Below, piece by piece: positions 25,310 to 36,437 of a stretch of DNA of 64,000 bases (position 1 is its first letter; each line of letters opens with the position of its first letter). Source of the stretch: Piper betle (taxonomy: Eukaryota > Streptophyta > Magnoliopsida > Piperales > Piperaceae); contig JAURVB010013516.1 of assembly GCA_033002965.1 (NCBI GenBank), positions 1 through 64,000 on the forward strand, read 5' to 3'. Both the position numbers and the translations under genes were made by a program. Below the pieces are notes generated by a model. That model saw only the letters and a program-made list of their open reading frames with translations. It was not told where the DNA came from and ran no database searches.

Positions 25310-25800
25310 ATTAATGTCATTTTGATATTATTGTGTGTATTATATTTTATGATATTTTTCATATTTTTTGGATTTTTTAAATTATTTGGAATTAGTTATT
25401 ATTTTTTTCTCGAGTCAGAGTTGAGTCAACTTTTAATATGAAAATACCACCGCTAACACGGCCCACTCCTTCACCCCGGCCACTGCTGCCGCCTTGCCCT
25501 GCCTCCCCTTGTCAGCCCCGCCCCGTTCCCCCTGTGCCTCTTACCCCAGCCCCACCACCCATCGGCCCCAACTGTCCCCCGCGCAGAGGGCAGTGTCAAA
25601 CCAACGGAAGGAGGGCGGAGGAAGGGGTGACGGCGAAGAAGGGCAGAGGCAAGGGGTGGCGACAGACGACACACAGGGTCAGTAGGAAGGGACGGCGGCA
25701 CACGGCTGCAGGGAAGGGGGACGGTGGGAGGGCGATGTAAGGGGTATTTTCATGATTTAAAATTTTAATTCCAATTTTATCCATGTATAAATAATTTATT
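25310..25800 (+). repeat. Fragment of the 3616-type LTR with GC-rich island
   Basis: AT-rich text, then tcgagtcagagttgagtcaac and a C-rich island (25440-25735), parallels 3920-4330 (attgactctagatgggagaaagtcaaac and its C-rich island). A 100-codon proline-rich frame and its antisense partner are by-products of the composition. Confidence 0.4.
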
Positions 25801-26339
25801 TAATATCATATTAAAGGTATTTTAGTCATTCTTCACGTGCTTTAAGAGAAAAAAATGGAGTGGGCCTTTTGGGTTTGAAAGTAGGGTGCTGTCTTAGAAC
25901 CAAGAAATTTTGGAAATGAGACGGCCGGGTTGGCCGACCCAATGCTCCCGCCTTGCAACAAACGTAAATTTATGCATCAACTATGCATCACAGCATCACA
26001 GCAAGTAGTTTACATCAAAATTTCCAAAACACGGTGCCAACTACAAATCCAACACAGACAAAGTTTCAACAATGTTAAACCTACGTATGATCATAGAAAA
26101 TTTGCTTTGGTTGTAGGCAAATACAGAGGGTCATGTGAATTATATATTAGCAAGAAATTATAAATACTATGATGTGTTTGTGTGGGGAAAGTAGCGGTGC
26201 ATTTTGGACGCTAGTTTAAGCATGAAGATGAAAACAAAGGCAGACTGATATATGCCATTTTCGGGTTGATGTTTTGTTAGCGCTAACTCAAGCAAGGTGT
26301 GGGCTAGTAGTACATAAAAGAAAGCTTTTTTATTAAAAA
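25801..26339. other. Spacer, nothing recognised
   Basis: A 77-codon open frame at 25930-26163 has no recognisable motif and I do not call it a gene. Confidence 0.4.
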
Positions 26340-27215
26340 AGAGATAATATTTATGCTATTACTGGGTGGTGGGAAATTAGATTTATTTACTAACAAAAAG
26401 GAAACTATTCAATAATGACAAAAACTACCATCTAGGTTAAAAAACTTAAATAGACCTGATTTAAATCAATTTAACTTTAAAAAAAAAATTAAAGATCTAG
26501 CTACCCCTAGGCCTTGAAAGCATCCAAATCTGCCCACCATGGCCACCTAGGGCGGCGTCAGCCAGGCCACCCTCACCAAACTTACTTATTTTTAAAAAAA
26601 TATTAAATCTAGTCTTACTTAGGCGAGAGTATTTTAGATAATTCATATTATTTTCCTCTTTTGTGATAATTAGACATGATTTTCTAACCATTTGGTAATA
26701 TCAGAAGAAATTTTCCATGTCTTTTGGTAAAAAGCTAAAAAAACATATTTTTTGTTTTTTAAAAGAGTTTTTTACTAGAAAATTAAAAAGAAGTTTTTGA
26801 TATTACCAAGTGGTGAGAAAATTATGCCTAATTACCAAAAGGGAGGGGAAATTAAGGTTAGCGCAAATCATCGGCCATTTAAAAAAAATTAAGGTTAGCC
26901 GAATCTGGCCTTACCTTGTCGTCATCGGCCATTTTAAAAAAAAAATTAAAATAAGTGCCGATCGGCAACAATGGCGGTGGCTAAAGGCGACGACTAATAG
27001 TAGGGGCTAACACACGAGGTCGGATTTGGCCGGAGGTGGCCAAATCTCCCCGGCCATCCCCGTCGGCCACAAAGTGGGAAATTTGATATTATAAAAAAAT
27101 TTTCTTTTTTTGGTAATTATACTTTATTTTCTCACCGTCTAGTAATATCAAAATTTTTCTCCTTGTTTTTGGTAATTTTTTTAAGAAAAATCCTAATTAA
27201 CCTGAAAGTAATAGC
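26340..27215. mobile_element. Nested inverted-repeat (MITE-like) elements
   Basis: Four copies of one end motif lie in alternating orientation: 26355-26400 (plus; tgctattactgggtggtgggaaa), about 26645-26715 (minus), about 26797-26845 (plus; gatattaccaagtggtgagaaaattatg) and about 27105-27165 (minus). Each joins gatattac-a, a ggtgagaaaat-like core and taattaccaaaag. The inner pair 26797-27165 and an outer pair suggest one non-autonomous element inserted in another of its family. The interiors are GC-rich (gccggccac-type) and non-coding. Confidence 0.55.
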
Positions 27216-27653
27216 ACCCATTTATTAATGAAATTTCTGAACTTTCATTGAAGGTATTTAATAAACGGTGGTTTAGTTGATTATGATTAGCTTTAATACC
27301 TTCCAACAGCAGATTATTACTCTTTATGATATAGTCTCGGCACTCTCACACAAGCCCACGCCCAACCTCAGATTCATACTCATTAACTTCTTTGCCAAGC
27401 CCCGCCTATAACACCCTCACCAATTATTTGATTAGAGCAACCGCTTATCGATACAATTGTAAAAAATGTAAGGTAACATCGCTACAATAAGCTGGTATAA
27501 CATTATTTCTCTGGACTTTACAGATAGAGGTAGCCATTGTGTACCGGACTACCCTTTGTATTATAGTCTCGTTGCTAAATCAAGTAACATCAAGCACAGC
27601 TCAGCTTTGAAAACATAAAATCCCATTTTCATTTTTACCATTTCTTCACAAAT
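27216..27653. other. 3' flank of the PP2C gene
   Basis: No gene recognised. The part nearest 27650 should include the 3' untranslated region of the minus-strand PP2C gene. Confidence 0.5.
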
Positions 27654-29014
27654 TTATGTCAGGAAGAGACAAACAGCAGAACAATCATCCATACTTGCAG
27701 AAGGGAACTTGCGTTTCCATGATCTGGATGCCTCTTCCACCACTGCCCTTGCTGCATCCTCTGCTCTCTCCACACACCCCACAATCGACACAACTTCCTC
27801 GTTGCTCAACACATCCCATACCTGTTCAATTCATCACCCAAAATTGGAACATGTATATCGCACACCAATATCATTATATATCCACTGAAGAGGTTATATA
27901 AGAGCTAGCTATGATCAGGAAATTACCCCATCACTAGCTATGATGAGAAATTTGTCATGGTTGGTGAGACGAGGAAAGGTGAGTTCAGGGTTGGAGATAA
28001 TGCCGTAGCTTTTCATGGTGAAGTCCCCAAATGCCCTGGCCACGGCCAGCCCTGGTGTGTCTTCACTTGGAAGCCAAACTCGTTGGGTATTGGGTTCACT
28101 CTCTAGTGCAAATACCCTGCCATTGCACTTCTTTATTCTTTCTGCTTCTTCTGTATTTCAACCAATTATGACTGCCCAATTTCGTAGAAATCATATGTAT
28201 ATGAAATGAAAATTACTTACGAGGTAATCCTGGTTTTAGATCTGTAGTTAGCTGTAGAGCCACCATGTCACCATCCTCTGACACTGTACCTAAGACTGCT
28301 CTGGAATCGCCAAGATTAGCAATGACAACATCCTCTCCCTGCCCATCAAGAAAGGATTTTGATCAATTGGGTACATGTAGATGAATGCCAAAACTAAATT
28401 ATATCAGCATTTTGTAGGTACGTTGGTATCTTTTTGTACCTGTTTGATGAGCACCACAGCGGTTGTGCCACTGCAAGAGCAGTCCAACTGTGCAAGCAGC
28501 GAGAGCTCCTTATCCATCACCTTGAAAGAACTGTTGCAAGCCTCCTTCCATTGATCAATCTTCTTGCTCAAACCCAACTCATCGTTTCCTAAACCTTTGG
28601 CTTCTTTGTTCTCTCTTGGGCTCACCAGTCCCAACGCATTTTGCTGGTTTAGGATCAAAGCAGGCAGTCTGTCTCTCACCAATCTGCTTACTATACGCCC
28701 ATTCCTGCCGTGCCCATCGAACACCCCACAAAATATTCCATCTTGTTCTCCAAATCCCTTAATGCAACAAGCATATTTAGAGCTTTAATCATATGTAATG
28801 CATAGTTTTCTTATATAGAAGAGTTATAAAAGCATAGTACCTGACATAAAATAGCAGAATCTTGATTGGGTCCTTTCTTCCCTTGTAGAGAAAAAAGAGA
28901 AGCTAGTCCTGGGACACTATCGTTGTATAACTTCTCATCGGAAAATGCAAGATTCTTGTCACCATTTTGAGCTTCCTCATCGAAGGAAGATACCGAGGAT
29001 ATGCAGATTCCCAT
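27654..29014 (-). CDS. Protein phosphatase 2C (clade E-like), 5 exons, 333 aa
   Basis: Mn/Mg-dependent Ser/Thr phosphatase. Exons, all with GT-AG borders: 28841-29014, 28440-28757, 28221-28338, 27927-28150, 27654-27821; they join without a frame break to 333 codons plus TAA. The protein starts MGICISS, so an N-myristoylated Gly2 next to a possibly palmitoylated Cys4 would tether it to membranes. Metal and catalytic motifs are present: NQD (D52), FDGHG (D72), GDSR (D175), SDG-W-D (D277, D281) and DDC (D323/D324). Other clade marks include ARAFGDF and VWDVLSNEEVV. It resembles Arabidopsis At5g01700 but ends right after the last conserved strand, without the basic tail many relatives carry. The second-exon insert (about residues 90-140) is charged and variable. 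The start is the first ATG in a good context (aaaaaaATGGG). No sign of decay. Confidence 0.93.
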
Positions 29015-30480
29015 TTTTTTTCCTGGTATGACTTGTTTGGATGCCTTCCAAATACTTATAAGAAATCAACATGGGACCATTGTAAGGGCCTTGTTTTAAA
29101 ATATTTTGTATGTTCAATTATTACTATAGGTACCAATTGTTTGCACAAGACTACTTTTTAAGAAAATAAAAATCTATAGAAGTGTCCCGCAGCTTTACTA
29201 AAAGGCCACATGATGTGTATCCAACTCCTATATTGAATGACGTAATTTGTACATAAGATAACTTGTACAATGGAATATGATAGCCAAATATATAAAAGTT
29301 AGTCAAAAGCAAAATTATAAAGTTAATTTTAAAAAATTTAAGAAAAATTAAATTTACAATTTAGAAATAAATACAGTTATCTAAAATTGGGAAGCACAAA
29401 CTTCCCGATTCAATTGTTGATTTTTCATCTAATGGATGGGATAATCTCTAAACAACTCGCTAACAAAATACAGTGAAAAATATATTTGCAGATGACAATG
29501 ATTATCAACTGAGAAAAAGTCAACTGGGAAAATTTGCAACAAGTTTTTATATTTTTGGATGGCTTAATTAGAGAACTCAAGTTGGTCAGTTTTTCTAAAG
29601 AAATAACTGTTGCATGGACTTTTTATTCATCTTTCCTGAATCAAGAATTATTAACAAATACTGTTTTCACACTCATTGACTTCTCTTTCTATATATTTAT
29701 TTAAAGATATACGCTAGTTAACTTTATATTGGATTGAAGGGGCAGGCCGAGAGTTGACAAAACACATTCGACTATTAAAAAACATATCATTGAGCCTAAT
29801 ATTGATACTTGAATATTCTCAGTTAAAAATATTTTGTGACTCATAAGCAAATTCTCCAATAATATGTCTATGAGCTTATGAAGAAAATGATAGATGCTTA
29901 TATTTAATAAGTTGGAAGGAGATTCATAAAGGAGTTATATATGTCAACGAAGAAGCTGGGTGGTATATAAGGGGAGCATGGCAAATGAGGTATCAATAAT
30001 TGAGGGCCAAGTCATGTGTTATATGCATTGTACTAAAAGATGATAAGGAGGATGTTCCAAAGGATAGGGATAATTAGTCTGGAATGCCACTCCTCTTCCA
30101 CGCCATTCCCGATATATCTCCAATTTTCTTTTGCATTATTCATGATTTCATTCAAAACTATACATTTCTTTGTCCCAAATACAGATTCAAACCATAGTTT
30201 AAAACTTGAAACTTAGATCCTACTCGGTAGGATATGGAGTGGAATGATCAACTCGGAGTCAATTCCAAACCGACTCAAGCTATTTATACTTATTTCTCAA
30301 TCCAACAAATACAATATTAAATGAAGTTAATATTCATTGCTCTCTTTGGAACTTGAAATTCTGAAATTGACAGGCATATAATTTTCATTGCTTTAAAGTA
30401 TTATTAATTTTATTAAATTAAAAAAAATAATGATTTTTTTATTTAACTCTCAATCACAAGTATATAATTTTCGTTGTTTA
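29015..30480. other. Upstream region of the PP2C gene and AT-rich spacer
   Basis: No gene recognised. It should contain the PP2C promoter just above 29014; I cannot point to a convincing core promoter. Confidence 0.45.
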
Positions 30481-30860
30481 TCCCTTGGTGCTTTCAACTC
30501 TCGTATGCCCTGTTGATGCCATTGTGACTGAATCATGTTCCCAATCTCCAATACTTTGAAGGCTGAAATAAGCGATCGGTGGGTAAGGCTAGGGAAGCCC
30601 TCAAGTAGTTCTTTTGTGGGGGTGAGGAAAACGACTACTCATCCATCGCTACCACACTAGTTGCACAACTCAATTTATGACTGAACAACACCCGGTCAGT
30701 GCCTCAACAACACCCGAACGGTGGCAGTGCTCACTCAAACGAGGATTGTGCATCACAGATTGTGGTAGAGCTAGTCGGACGATGATTGTGTAACTTAGTC
30801 AGCGATAGTGCATCATGAACGGTGGTGGCACAACTCTGGTCAGTTGTAGTGAATCACGAA

Positions 30861-30930
30861 CGGTGGTAATGTGGATAGGACGGTAGTATTGCAACGGTGG
30901 TAGTGTGGATAGGACGGTAGTATTGCAATT
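30861..30930. repeat. Two 34-bp tandem units
   Basis: ggtggtaatgtggataggac + ggtagtattgcaa is repeated once with a single a/g change. Confidence 0.8.
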
Positions 30931-31371
30931 GGTCAATGGTAGTTGCTACGGGTTTAGCTCATGGGACGGTCGAGAGCTAGGGTTTTACGGTTGGACCTAG
31001 CAATCCCGCGTCCAAGTCGGGTAGCTGGTGCTATCCGAGTGGTAGAACAACCTACCAAGTGCTAACCGTGTTAGTGTGCAGGTCAAGTGTCGACGGGTGC
31101 ATGGGGTCTATCGGGCAATCTGCTGTACCAGGAGAGATACCGAGCAATACTGATAGCAGCTGTAGCAAGCATGATCGGTAAGGAGTGTCGAGCATACTGC
31201 TACTGGGTATCGAGCATGGTGGGTTCCAGGCACATGCAAGGTCAAGCTTAGCCAGGAGATTCTACCTAGCAGCGTGACCGGTAGGAGTCGCGAGTACCGA
31301 GAGCGAGGGGTGCAAGTGACCGAGCACCGTGACCGAGCATGCTGGGCAGCCAATGCCGTGCATTGCAGAGC

Positions 31372-31376
31372 AGCAG
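31372..31376. repeat. Left target-site duplication AGCAG
   Basis: Matches AGCAG at 33719-33723 exactly, flanking the solo LTR. Confidence 0.85.
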
Positions 31377-33718
31377 TGTAACACCCCATTTTGGCTCTCC
31401 CGTGAACCAACCCGGAAATGTCACCAGCGACCGAACCGTTCGCTTATCTACTGGGTTCGGTTAAGCTGACCCGGATCTGCCCTCGGTGTCTCAAGATGGA
31501 GATGCAAACATGAAATGCATGGATGGGATGCGTGGGTTCTAACGTAGTCCTACATGCATGCTATGATGTGCAAGCAAAACAAAACCATGCAACAGCAAGA
31601 AATTTTAATTAAAAATTCATTAATTTTTTTACGGAAAAACGGACAAAATCTCCCCCTAAAAGTGCAATAGGGGCCAACCTGTCCACAACAAGGGTATATA
31701 AATATTCTATCAAAATACGATAAAACATGACAATCTACCGTAGCATTCATCATTATCTCGTTTGTTTTCATCTGAGCCGAGTCTGAACTCCAAGGCTTCC
31801 TACTCATTCACAATTATCCGTTCGTTTCATAATAAGCAATTCATCAAGACAAAAACATCCTAATTATCATTCACACAGCATTAACACACCATCATTATAC
31901 ATTACATGCGGTAGGTACATGTGTGCGCGGTTCCGTGCTGCTCCTCCGCAGTCCCGACAGCTTTCATCCCTCGCATTTCTAACCTACATATATATAGAAA
32001 AACGTTAGCAACGGGTGTCACTGGTCCGGAAATAACTAATATCAAACTGGAACATGAGAGCAAACTCTCATGGAAAGCAAACCATCATATATCTTCCTCA
32101 AGAACTCTCATAAGGGCAACTACAGAGGAGCCGTCGAGCAGCTGACTCAACAGCATCCCGATCTATCTGGTACTGTGCCGCTCACGACACTTCTTTTTCA
32201 GTACTTCACGTAAAACTTTTATCCTAAGCCCTCTCCGAACCTCCATATCTCTCCTGGCCTTGAGCACGTAGGCCGAGTACTCTCAGACAGTCGCCTTTAG
32301 TACCCTTTTGAACCACAAGTCTGGACATGCGCTGTACTAAACAGTACCCGTAAACCTCCACGTCCTCCGGGTGTGAGGAACTCAAACGCGGAGTTGTCAG
32401 GATCCCTCGGGAATGGAACAGTCCGCTGGCACTAATCCAGAGCCCGCTTTGACTGTCACGGCATCCGCTCATGGTACGTGCAAGTCGATTCATCTCCTCT
32501 TGTCTCACTGAAAACTCGATAAAATTATTTATAGGGCTGGGTTGGGATTTATTATAATAGGCCCGAAGGCAACTTGAGGTGGATCTTATTTTCGAAAACA
32601 AGCTCGAGGGATCTCATCCTCGATGGTTATTAATCCAGAAAATTGTTGGCTAAATGGCCCGAGTTAAGTGGGATCCGATAAAACGCCACTTAACTCGTCC
32701 TATACATGATAAATCAAATACACAATAAAGTAGCGTAAAAACAGAGAACGGGTCCTAAACGGACCTGGTAGAAGCTCCAAGCGTGTCCTCATGCCTAGGC
32801 GGCGAGCTCCTACTCCGTACCTACACATCGAAACTAAATACTAACTCCTGCTCATGATGTAGTCATACATCTTATATCACACATACATCCATTACACATC
32901 AATCAACACACATCAACCTATATCAATTCTAGCAAATCTACTTAGGTTAGTTTGCATTAGATCATGATCATTACCTAGTTACCCTAATTAGTTTCTTAGC
33001 CTCCATTTTTAACACCACTCAATCAAACAAATTTCACATTTTATCCTTAATCAATTCTACATTTATACATATAATCATAACACGCAATACACCAATCCTA
33101 GCATGCAATTCTAATAATCAATACTTTTAAATAATTAAGTTAAAATAAATTATACCTCGTAGGGTTCGTGGCTCGAATTCGGCACCTTATGGCGTCCGAA
33201 GTTCGATAGGGTTCAATCGGAGGGATTCGGCGGAAGATCAAGTGATTTTCGACGAATTTGGGTGAATCCAGTTTTCTGGAGACTTCCGACGGTTTTTCGG
33301 TGACTGTCCCGCAGTTTTCCGGCGACTGTTCTGGCAGGGCAATCGGAGGTAAGGGTTAGCACCGGCTCGGCGAGCTCGTCCCAATGGTGGTGACGGCAAG
33401 GGCAGCGGCGTCGAGTTTGGTTGGGGCAGTCGGTCGCTCCGGCGGCGTCCTAACGCATTATTCGGCATAAAACTATTTCTACAATCAAATATATAAAAAG
33501 AAAAAAATACTGCATACTTTCATATATTCTGATAACTCATTTCTCACCATCTTCTCGACATTATCATCATATATTCAGGTACACCTGACTCTCATCGCTC
33601 ATAACTCACGGCTGGCCTCGACTCAACACGCGGTTCATGAAACTGACTCGACTTGAACTAACGGTTGAACCGACTGGTTCGGTAACGTAAAACCCTGACT
33701 TGAGTCACGGGTTTTACA
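31377..33718 (-). mobile_element. Solo LTR of a gypsy-type retrotransposon (2342 bp)
   Basis: The termini are TGTAACACCCC (31377) and GGGTTTTACA (33718), giving TGTAAAACCC...GGGTGTTACA on the minus strand. Five-base duplications AGCAG flank it exactly (31372-31376 and 33719-33723), so both ends are certain. I see no internal domain, primer-binding site or protein frame; open frames here (for example 125 codons at 32224-32601) match nothing. It is what remains after recombination between the two LTRs of a complete element. Related LTR ends occur at 1-333, 1042-2252 and 3616. Confidence 0.85.
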
Positions 33719-33723
33719 AGCAG
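33719..33723. repeat. Right target-site duplication AGCAG
   Basis: Partner of 31372-31376. Confidence 0.85.
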
Positions 33724-34157
33724 TGAGCAGCATGTACCGGTAATGGGGTGGTGCGTGCCAAGTAGGCACCACGACGTGAGCGAGAGGATGACCGAGCCAA
33801 CTACCGGTAGGACCATACTGGTGTTGAGGTTGCTGAGCGAGCGCATGGGTCCTAGCAGGAGCAGGATCCTGGTACTGGGTGCGGTGTGGGTCTAGAACAT
33901 GCCAATGATGGGTCTGATACCAAGGTTGGCTGGATTGAACCAGGAGGGCTCGATCACATGCCAAGGTGCACCAAGGGAGTTTCTGGTAATTGCCAAAGGG
34001 AACATCAAGAGTTAGATGATGTGTTCTGATCAAGCTGGAACCATTGATCAGGGATCCAACGGTGATGGGGTCGATGACGTTGCTGGCCAAACTGGAGCCG
34101 TTGATCAAGAGTTCGACGGTGGGGATGCAAGGTGATGACGTGCAGCACACTAGCCTG

Positions 34158-34172
34158 GGAGTCTATATAAGG
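34158..34172 (+). promoter_or_regulatory. TATA-box-like motif in the GC-rich repeat
   Basis: gagtctatataaggag is a strong TATA-box match on the plus strand inside LTR-like sequence; it would drive transcription to the right. No transcript evidence is visible. Confidence 0.35.
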
Positions 34173-34960
34173 AGATGCCATCCTTGTGTAGAGGCAGAGC
34201 GTGGAAGTAGAACAACAAGGGAAGAGTGTGTGAGTGATCTCAGTGGAGGAGAGAAACTTGGTCGGGCAAGGGGACGCCTTGGAGTTACTGCAGCCAGGCC
34301 GAGCATCGGACTGGGACTCCAAGGTGAGACTGCTGGAGTAGTCGACGTCTGCCTTTAGGGCCAAGGTTCACATACTAGTTGTTCGGCAACCCTGTGCGGT
34401 GGAGCCGAGGGTTGTGGGTGAAGTCCTATCGAATGAGAGTCGAGAGGCATGGTCGTGGGGTTTGCATGTCCATGACCGGCATGTAGTCTAGAGTAGGATT
34501 ACTTGTATATCCTGTATTCATACTAGTGGAATAGAGGTTGGGACAAGTTCTCGTAATATCGTGGTGTTGCGTCGAGTTTGGGTACCGAGGACTAGATCAG
34601 GGATTCCGAGATCTGGTCGTGCCGGTGAGTGGGTGACCGGTACTGGAATGATGCGTAGTCACTGTGGCTTGGTGATCGGTGTGTGTGTTTGGTACAATCA
34701 CTGGTAACCGGGTACTGGTACTAGCAGCGCTAGTAGCTGAGCGCGGTACCGGGACTGGGTACATGCGGTACTCGCGAGCATGGGGTCCGAGGGCGCTGTG
34801 CATAGCAGTAAATTGCTGCGTGTGCGGTTGTGGCTGGTGTTTCTAGGGAGGGAAACATGCCGCACAGGAGAACGCTAGGGGCGAAAAATTTAACCCCTAA
34901 GGTGACCCTGTGATAGTAGTGCATCACTAACATTGGCCGTGTTGGTCAAGTGTTGAAGGT

Positions 34961-36437
34961 CTAATCTTGAACATGTGAACCACAAACCCACTACTGACTC
35001 TGGTCTGACATCTAGCTTCACGTCTCTTTGCCTCTCTCCTGAGTGGCTACTACCAACTCAACTCAAACTGTCCAAACTTGTATGTTTGATGATAAGGGAT
35101 TTGGATCATAGTGATGACATAAAAGATGATGACATGAAAGATGATGACAATGTTGAGCTCACACTAATCTCCATGAAGTTTAAGGTGGCTCATCTTGTCT
35201 GTGCTAATTAATCCTCAAATGCATGTCAATGGTCTGTCACATGTGTGTCTTGCCAAATCCTATCCAATCTCTAACCCAAGAGGCAATCTTAGTCATCCTA
35301 GTCCTCTAGGGGTGTCTATGCCTCTGCTTGGTGAAGTGTGGCCAAGGGTGTTGTTGAAATAGTCCCATAACTTAGTGAAAGAGAAAGAGGTGGTGGAGTA
35401 TTTTATACTTTACGTAAGTGTATGTATCGAATAAGTAATAAAATGACGAGTAAAGATCGTTTTCACAATGAATCGTATGTTTTACTTTACTTTTACTTTA
35501 AGTGATTAAACTAATTAATTAATTAACATAGTAAAAGGACTAGAGATTAATACAACGAAATCTATTCTAACTCAACTGTGTAAATCAAGGTAAGGGCATC
35601 AACTGGAAAATACAACTATCAAATATTCTATTCAATCTATTTATGAGTCAAACAACAAAGTTCTTTCAATTAAATAAAAGATCTAATATGATAAACATCA
35701 CTTAATTACCATTCAATACAAAATTATCACTTTGACCAATTTATAATTTAATTAGAGTTGATATCTAAAGAAATAAAGGTAATTGTAACGGGTTATCATT
35801 ACGTATTACAACTTATCTCGATTGATTCACTTACTACATGTTCTCACAAGAGAGAACATAGAGATACATTAACATTAACCCCTCCACAAGAATATCTATA
35901 ACATCAAACATAGTTCTACCTCAACATCATAATTACTCTAACTAAGACGTTATCAATTTCTTTATATCTAAGCAAAACCAATTCTCTTTAGTATATAAAA
36001 GTTAGCTAAGCTTTTAAAGCATTAAAAACCAATTAGAATAATCAACCCTTGATCAAACATAAAAAATGTAAAAAATAACAACTCTACGTCATTTAACAAT
36101 TAAAATTCATTATTCATTCCAGATCAATACATTTACTTAATGAAAGTATTAAACATTATCAAATGTAAAATTCTTACAAATTAGTCTCACATCCAGTTAA
36201 GAACACAAGAAGAAAACTTTGTCGATTCAAATCGATCAGTTACAAAAGCTGCTCTCAAGTAACTCTTGAATTTGAAGCATTATCAGTTACAGAAGCAAAA
36301 ACATAGTATACACATCACAACAATTATACTGCTCAATGGCTGCTCTTCAGCATTGACTTTGAAGGTCGCTTTGAATCGAAAGCTCCAATCGATTATTTGC
36401 CATTCCCATCTAATATAGCACAAGTGAAAAGAGTCTC
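34961..36437. other. Spacer with Athila-LTR-like remnant; 3' flank of the PQQL gene
   Basis: 35100-35175 contains a gatgatgacat-rich stretch. 35410-36430 resembles the Athila-type LTR text seen at 12970-13540 (tcgttttcacaatgaatcg, then AT-rich). No gene recognised. The rightmost bases should be 3' untranslated region of the minus-strand peptidase gene. Confidence 0.35.

Larger units (their letters stand above)
30540..34960. repeat. GC-rich unclassified repeat, interrupted by a solo LTR
   Basis: Non-coding GC-rich text rich in ggtagtg, gaccgag, ggtaccg and ggtactgg motifs on both sides of the solo LTR at 31377-33718. Rejoining the flanks at the AGCAG duplication gives continuous repeat sequence. 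34155-34175 holds a TATA-like gtctatataagg, and about 34500 on is also LTR-like, so this may be the remains of an LTR or non-autonomous retroelement in plus orientation. No polyprotein frame is visible. Ends are approximate. Confidence 0.4.

Noticed and set aside
25438..25740. 100-codon proline/arginine-rich open frame
   Set aside because: Composition-driven: open in several frames on both strands, no family resemblance, and part of an LTR-like GC island.
32224..32601. 125-codon minus-strand open frame in the solo LTR
   Set aside because: Lies within a non-coding LTR and has no recognisable domain.
33635..34150. 171-codon minus-strand open frame
   Set aside because: It spans the right edge of the solo LTR (33718) and its target duplication, so it cannot be an ancestral gene. 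No motifs.
34044..34358. 104-codon plus-strand open frame
   Set aside because: Crosses the TATA-like site and repeat leader, with no similarity to a known protein.
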